A DNA stretch of 37,506 bases, taken from positions 1 to 37,506 of the forward strand of contig QCNT01000007.1 in the NCBI GenBank assembly GCA_003213135.1, written 5' to 3'. The translations under genes were made by a program, and so were the position numbers. The stretch is from Pelagibacteraceae bacterium AG-426-I15. GTDB taxonomy: Bacteria > Pseudomonadota > Alphaproteobacteria > Pelagibacterales > Pelagibacteraceae. A model generated the notes under the pieces. The model saw only the letters and a program-made list of their open reading frames with translations. It did no database searches and had not been told where the DNA came from. Positions 34,079-37,506 of the stretch are shown here, in pieces (the stretch's first letter is position 1; the number at the start of each line of letters is the position of its first letter).

Positions 34079-35207
34079 TTTTAATCACTGACACAATAAC
34101 TTCAGTGGCTATAGCTTTCTCTTTTCCTATTACACCTAATTTTTCTGTAGTTTTACCTTTAATATTTATTTGGTTTATTGAAATACAACAAATTTTTGAA
34201 ATATTTTTAATAATTTTATTTTTAAAATTTTTAATTTTTGGTGTTTCAGTAATTATATTAATATCTAAATTATTAATAATATATCCTTTTGATTTAATTA
34301 GTTCGATAACTTTTTTTAATAAAATGGTTGATCTTATATTTTCAAATCTTTTATTTTTGTCAGAAAACATTTGGCCAATGTCTCCCATTTTACATGCGCC
34401 AAGTATCGCATCTGTGATAGCATGTAAAACTGGATCTCCATCTGAGTGACCTAAGGTTCCAAGTTTAGACTTAATAGTAATCCCACCAAGATAAAGCTTT
34501 CTTTTGGGAACCAGTCTGTGAACATCAAATCCAATTCCAACTGAGGTTTTAAAGTTATTCAAATTTTTAAACATTAAAAAGTCTTCCATACTTGTAATCT
34601 TAAAATTACTTTTTTCACCATTTATAAATTTAATTTTATTTATGGATTTCATCAAAGATACATCATCGTCCATATATAAATCTTTATTATTCAAATGATG
34701 ATACAAAATTTCATTAAAATTAAAAGACTGTGGTGTTTGTGTTAAAAAAAAATGTTCTCTTGGCAGACTTATTACATTTTTTTTATTTATTATTTCTTTC
34801 ATAGCATCATGGACTGGAATTATCGGAACAACAGAATTTTTCTTCGGTATTTTTAAAATTTTAGATATTAATTTTTGTGATACGTTGGGTCTAGCAGAAT
34901 CGTGAATAAGCACGTTTGAACATTTAATTTTTCTTTTTTTAATATATTTTAATGCTTTAATCGTAGACTCCTGCCTATTTTTTCCACCAACAATTTTTAT
35001 GAATTTATTTACCTTAATATCTTTTAGGTATTTTGTGTGTTTTTTATTTATAACAACAATTATTTTTTTAATTTTTTTAAATTTTTCGAATTTTGATAAC
35101 GAATACTCTAATAGCGTTTTATGACCAATTTTCACAAAAGGCTTAGGAATTTTTGACCCAAACCTTTTACTCTCTCCTGCTGCCAATAAAACTAAGCAAA
35201 AACTCAT
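34068..35207 (-). CDS. ispDF: Bifunctional IspD-IspF (MEP cytidylyltransferase / MEcPP synthase)
   Basis: 379 aa fusion of two MEP-pathway enzymes, a form typical of alphaproteobacteria. The IspD domain (about 1-215) opens LVLLAAGESKRFGSKIPKPF and includes NVLIHDSARPNV and LTQTPQSF. The IspF domain (about 220-379) has the zinc-binding GIGFDVHRLVP and LGHSDGDPVLHAITDAILGA, then IGQMFSDKN and INIKGKTTEKLGVIGK. The intermediate IspE is not encoded nearby. Divergent from ntrY across 47 bp that contain an inverted repeat. Confidence 0.96.
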   Translation of the reverse strand: MSFCLVLLAAGESKRFGSKIPKPFVKIGHKTLLEYSLSKFEKFKKIKKIIVVINKKHTKYLKDIKVNKFIKIVGGKNRQESTIKALKYIKKRKIKCSNVLIHDSARPNVSQKLISKILKIPKKNSVVPIIPVHDAMKEIINKKNVISLPREHFFLTQTPQSFNFNEILYHHLNNKDLYMDDDVSLMKSINKIKFINGEKSNFKITSMEDFLMFKNLNNFKTSVGIGFDVHRLVPKRKLYLGGITIKSKLGTLGHSDGDPVLHAITDAILGACKMGDIGQMFSDKNKRFENIRSTILLKKVIELIKSKGYIINNLDINIITETPKIKNFKNKIIKNISKICCISINQINIKGKTTEKLGVIGKEKAIATEVIVSVIKNDE

Positions 35208-35211
35208 TATG

Positions 35212-35240
35212 TTAATTTACCTCATATTTATGTAAGTTAA
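35212..35240. repeat. Inverted repeat between ispDF and ntrY, possible operator
   Basis: TTAATTTAC (35212-35220) and GTAAGTTAA (35232-35240) are inverted copies matching at 8 of 9 positions, with centres 20 bp apart, or two helical turns. They fill most of the 47-bp divergent intergenic region and could be an operator for a dimeric regulator or overlap both promoters. AT-rich composition makes chance repeats more likely, so the call is tentative. Confidence 0.35.
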
Positions 35241-35254
35241 TAAAATAATTTAAA

Positions 35255-37030
35255 ATGTTCAAAACTATCAAAAACTTCAAGTGGTTTTTTAGCATATCTT
35301 TTTTATGTGTTTTGCTTGGCGTATTTACTTTTATAACTTTTATAAATCAGAACTTTATTTTTTTAAATGAAAATAATCTTCAGTATTTGTTAATATTAGA
35401 CGTAATTTTACTGATAATATTTTTAATTCTATTAGTGAAAGAGACAACAAAGTTATTTTCTCAGTATTCTTTAAAAAAAACTGGATCTAGAACTAGTTTA
35501 AATTATATATTACAATTTTCCTTGTTTGCATTTATACCATCTTTAATTGTAGCAATTTTTTCATTAATTTTATTTAATGTAGCATTACAAAAATATTTTG
35601 ATAGTAAAATTACATCTGCTGTAAATAATTCTTATGAGGTTGCAAAAAAATACATTGAAGAGTCCAAAAGATCTATTGAGGCAGATATTTTTCTAATTAG
35701 CATAGACTTAAACAGATATTATAATGTTTATTTTACCAATCCTAATCAATTTAAAAAATTTGTTAGAACCCAAAGACTTTTAAGAAAAATTGACGAAATC
35801 TATCTAATAGACAGTGCTGGCAGCATTCTTCTAAAGGAAACTAACAATCCGGATATTGAATTTAATGTTCCTACAGAAAAATACTTTGATAAAGCGTTAG
35901 AAGGAAAACCCGTGTCTATAGAACGAACAGAAGAAAAAAAAGCGGCCTATATGGTCAAATTAAATAACTATATTGATACATATTTATATATTGCAAAAAA
36001 TGTACAACCTCAATTATTAAACTATCTAGATGCAACAGAGCAAGCGGTGAACTTTTATTACACAGTAGAAAATAATAGAACAGGAATAAAAATTACTTTT
36101 GCAATTATTTATATAATTGTTGTATCGATGCTTTTATTTTTAACAATTGTACTAGCAATAACATTCGCAAGTAGATTGACAAAACCAATAATTAACTTAA
36201 TAACTGCATCAAAAAATATAAGCTCAGGGCATCTCAATAGCAAAGTTCCAGAAATTGAATCAGATGAAGAAATTAAAACGCTTAATAAAAATTTTAACAA
36301 CATGATCGACAGATTAAAGCTTCAGCAAGACAAACTTTTGGTTGCCGAAAGATTTTCAGCTTGGGAGTCTGTTGCAAGAAAATTGGCACACGAAATAAAA
36401 AACCCATTAACCCCTATACAATTATCTATTGATAGACTTAGAGAAAAATATTCTGAAAAATTAAAAGACGATAAAAATGAGTTTACTAAATATCTTGAAA
36501 CAATTAGTAGGCAAATAGTAGACATTAAAAAACTTGTTGATGAATTTTCTGGTTTTGCAAGAATGCCATCACCAATATTAAAAAAGATAGATTTATTGAA
36601 CGTTATAAAAAGATCTCTTGATTTTTATAAAATATCTCACAAAGATCTCAATATTGAACTAAATACGAACTCAAACAAAAAATTCTTTATCAAAGGGGAT
36701 AGCGATCAACTCTATCGAGCATTCATTAATTTAATAAAAAATTCTATTGAGGCAATTGATGAAAAGAAACAAAAAGATAGCAGTTTACTTGGTAAAATTA
36801 ATGTAGAAATAGACAAGAATAATGAATATATAATGATCAAAATGCTAGATAACGGTCTTGGTTTTGGCGATACAAAAAGTATGTTGAAACCTTACTATAC
36901 AACAAAAAAAGATGGTACAGGTCTTGGTTTACCTATCGTATCAAAAATAATAAATGAACATAACGGTGACATTGAATTCATTAAAAATTCCAAAGGAGCT
37001 GAGATAAAGATTTATCTTCCAACTATTTAA
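35255..37030 (+). CDS. ntrY: Nitrogen-regulation sensor histidine kinase NtrY
   Basis: 591 aa membrane histidine kinase, partner of NtrX. Transmembrane helices lie at about 10-30, 43-62, 85-110 and 280-303, with an extracytoplasmic stretch of about 170 residues between the third and fourth. A HAMP domain (about 304-356) leads directly into the dimerisation domain with the phosphorylated H379 (LAHEIKNPLTPIQ). The ATPase domain has N496 (NLIKNSIEA), DNGLGFG and GTGLGLPI. The PAS domain that normally separates HAMP and kinase in NtrY is absent, explaining the short length. ntrB and ntrC, often upstream in alphaproteobacteria, are missing. It overlaps ntrX by one base. Confidence 0.9.
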   Translation: MFKTIKNFKWFFSISFLCVLLGVFTFITFINQNFIFLNENNLQYLLILDVILLIIFLILLVKETTKLFSQYSLKKTGSRTSLNYILQFSLFAFIPSLIVAIFSLILFNVALQKYFDSKITSAVNNSYEVAKKYIEESKRSIEADIFLISIDLNRYYNVYFTNPNQFKKFVRTQRLLRKIDEIYLIDSAGSILLKETNNPDIEFNVPTEKYFDKALEGKPVSIERTEEKKAAYMVKLNNYIDTYLYIAKNVQPQLLNYLDATEQAVNFYYTVENNRTGIKITFAIIYIIVVSMLLFLTIVLAITFASRLTKPIINLITASKNISSGHLNSKVPEIESDEEIKTLNKNFNNMIDRLKLQQDKLLVAERFSAWESVARKLAHEIKNPLTPIQLSIDRLREKYSEKLKDDKNEFTKYLETISRQIVDIKKLVDEFSGFARMPSPILKKIDLLNVIKRSLDFYKISHKDLNIELNTNSNKKFFIKGDSDQLYRAFINLIKNSIEAIDEKKQKDSSLLGKINVEIDKNNEYIMIKMLDNGLGFGDTKSMLKPYYTTKKDGTGLGLPIVSKIINEHNGDIEFIKNSKGAEIKIYLPTI

Positions 37031-37506
37031 TGAAACAAGAAGTACTTATTATAGATGATAATTTTGATATTCGTAATTTGGTTTCAAATATTCTTAAAGA
37101 CAAAAATTACGATATTCGAGAAGCAGCTAATTTTGATCAAGCAGTAAACGAAATTGATAAGAAATTACCTGATTTAGCAATAATTGATGTAAAGTTGGAC
37201 AAAGGAGATAAGGACGGAATAGATCTATTAAAAAAAATTAAAAATATTACTGATACAGTCCCAGTAATTGTTATATCAGGCCATGCTAATGTTGAGATGG
37301 CCGTAGAGGCTCTAAAACTGGGCGCGTATGAATTTATTACTAAACCCTTTGCTGCCGAACAACTTCTAAACTTTGTTAACAGAGCATTAGAAAATATAAA
37401 TTTAAAAAAAGAGAACAAACAATTAGAAAATAAGCTCTTCCACTCATTTGATTTAGTAGGTGATAGCAATCAAATAGCAAAAATAAAAAAGATGATTAAC
37501 AAACTA
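37030..37506 (+). CDS. ntrX: Nitrogen-regulation response regulator NtrX, 3' end cut by window
   Basis: The first 159 codons, open to the end of the window. The receiver domain has the acidic pair D9-D10 (LIIDDNFDIR), phospho-acceptor D53 (AIIDVKLD), S83 (VISGHA) and K105 (ITKPF). The following helix and LVGDSNQIAKIKKMI are the start of the AAA+ domain of NtrC-family activators. Whether the sigma-54 contact motif (GAFTGA) is kept cannot be seen. It overlaps ntrY by one base (TAATG). Confidence 0.93.
   Translation, partial: MKQEVLIIDDNFDIRNLVSNILKDKNYDIREAANFDQAVNEIDKKLPDLAIIDVKLDKGDKDGIDLLKKIKNITDTVPVIVISGHANVEMAVEALKLGAYEFITKPFAAEQLLNFVNRALENINLKKENKQLENKLFHSFDLVGDSNQIAKIKKMINKL

Overview
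The window is a strongly AT-rich (roughly 30% G+C or less by eye, not counted), very gene-dense piece of an alphaproteobacterial chromosome. Gene order is the alphaproteobacterial core order: dnaE-rpsB-tsf-frr-uppS-cdsA-dxr-bamA-skp-lpxD-fabZ-lpxA-lpxI-lpxB, then gltX-lexA-trpC-trpD-trpG-trpE-ppiD, then tpiA-secG-pyrG-kdsA-eno-ftsB-lipA-ratA, then pncC-pgpA-ispDF, then ntrY-ntrX. Both SOS operators have the alphaproteobacterial form GTTC-N7-GTTC. Low GC, 1-4 bp gene overlaps, a compact S2 leader RNA like the one described from Candidatus Pelagibacter ubique, and several genes missing from conserved places all suggest a streamlined free-living marine lineage such as Pelagibacterales (SAR11) or a similar group. 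Tryptophan, LPS and isoprenoid biosynthesis genes argue against Rickettsiales. No transposases, tRNA or rRNA genes, CRISPR arrays or prophage genes were seen, and no gap between genes exceeds about 115 bp.

Region 1 (1-15589, + strand): the 3' part of dnaE, a promoter and structured leader before rpsB, then one long run of translation genes (rpsB, tsf, frr) and envelope genes (uppS, cdsA, dxr, bamA, skp, lpxD, fabZ, lpxA, lpxI, lpxB). Most neighbours overlap or nearly touch. A predicted exported PQQ-type sugar dehydrogenase sits between lpxI and lpxB. pyrH and rseP are absent from their usual places.

Region 2 (15586-19188, - strand): the least conventional segment, lying between lpxB and gltX. 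It holds umuD-umuC under a near-consensus promoter with a LexA box at its start site, an orphan ATP-grasp ligase, and a TPP riboswitch controlling a single THI5/ThiY-like protein that has no signal peptide and no ABC-transporter partners.

Region 3 (19208-26629, - strand): gltX, LexA-autoregulated lexA, the tryptophan genes trpC, trpD, trpG and trpE, and a PpiD-like periplasmic chaperone.

Region 4 (26692-33112, + strand): tpiA, secG, pyrG, kdsA (metal-dependent type), eno, ftsB, lipA and a RatA/COQ10-like protein. The pyruvate dehydrogenase genes that usually lie between ftsB and lipA are missing.

Region 5 (33095-37506): pncC, pgpA and the fused ispDF on the - strand, divergent from ntrY (no PAS domain) and the start of ntrX. 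An inverted repeat lies in the shared upstream region.

Most of the window is ordinary core genome. The points most worth following up are the riboswitch-controlled orphan THI5/ThiY-like protein with its ATP-grasp neighbour, the pseudoknotted S2 leader, the operator layout of the SOS genes, and the set of expected but absent genes.
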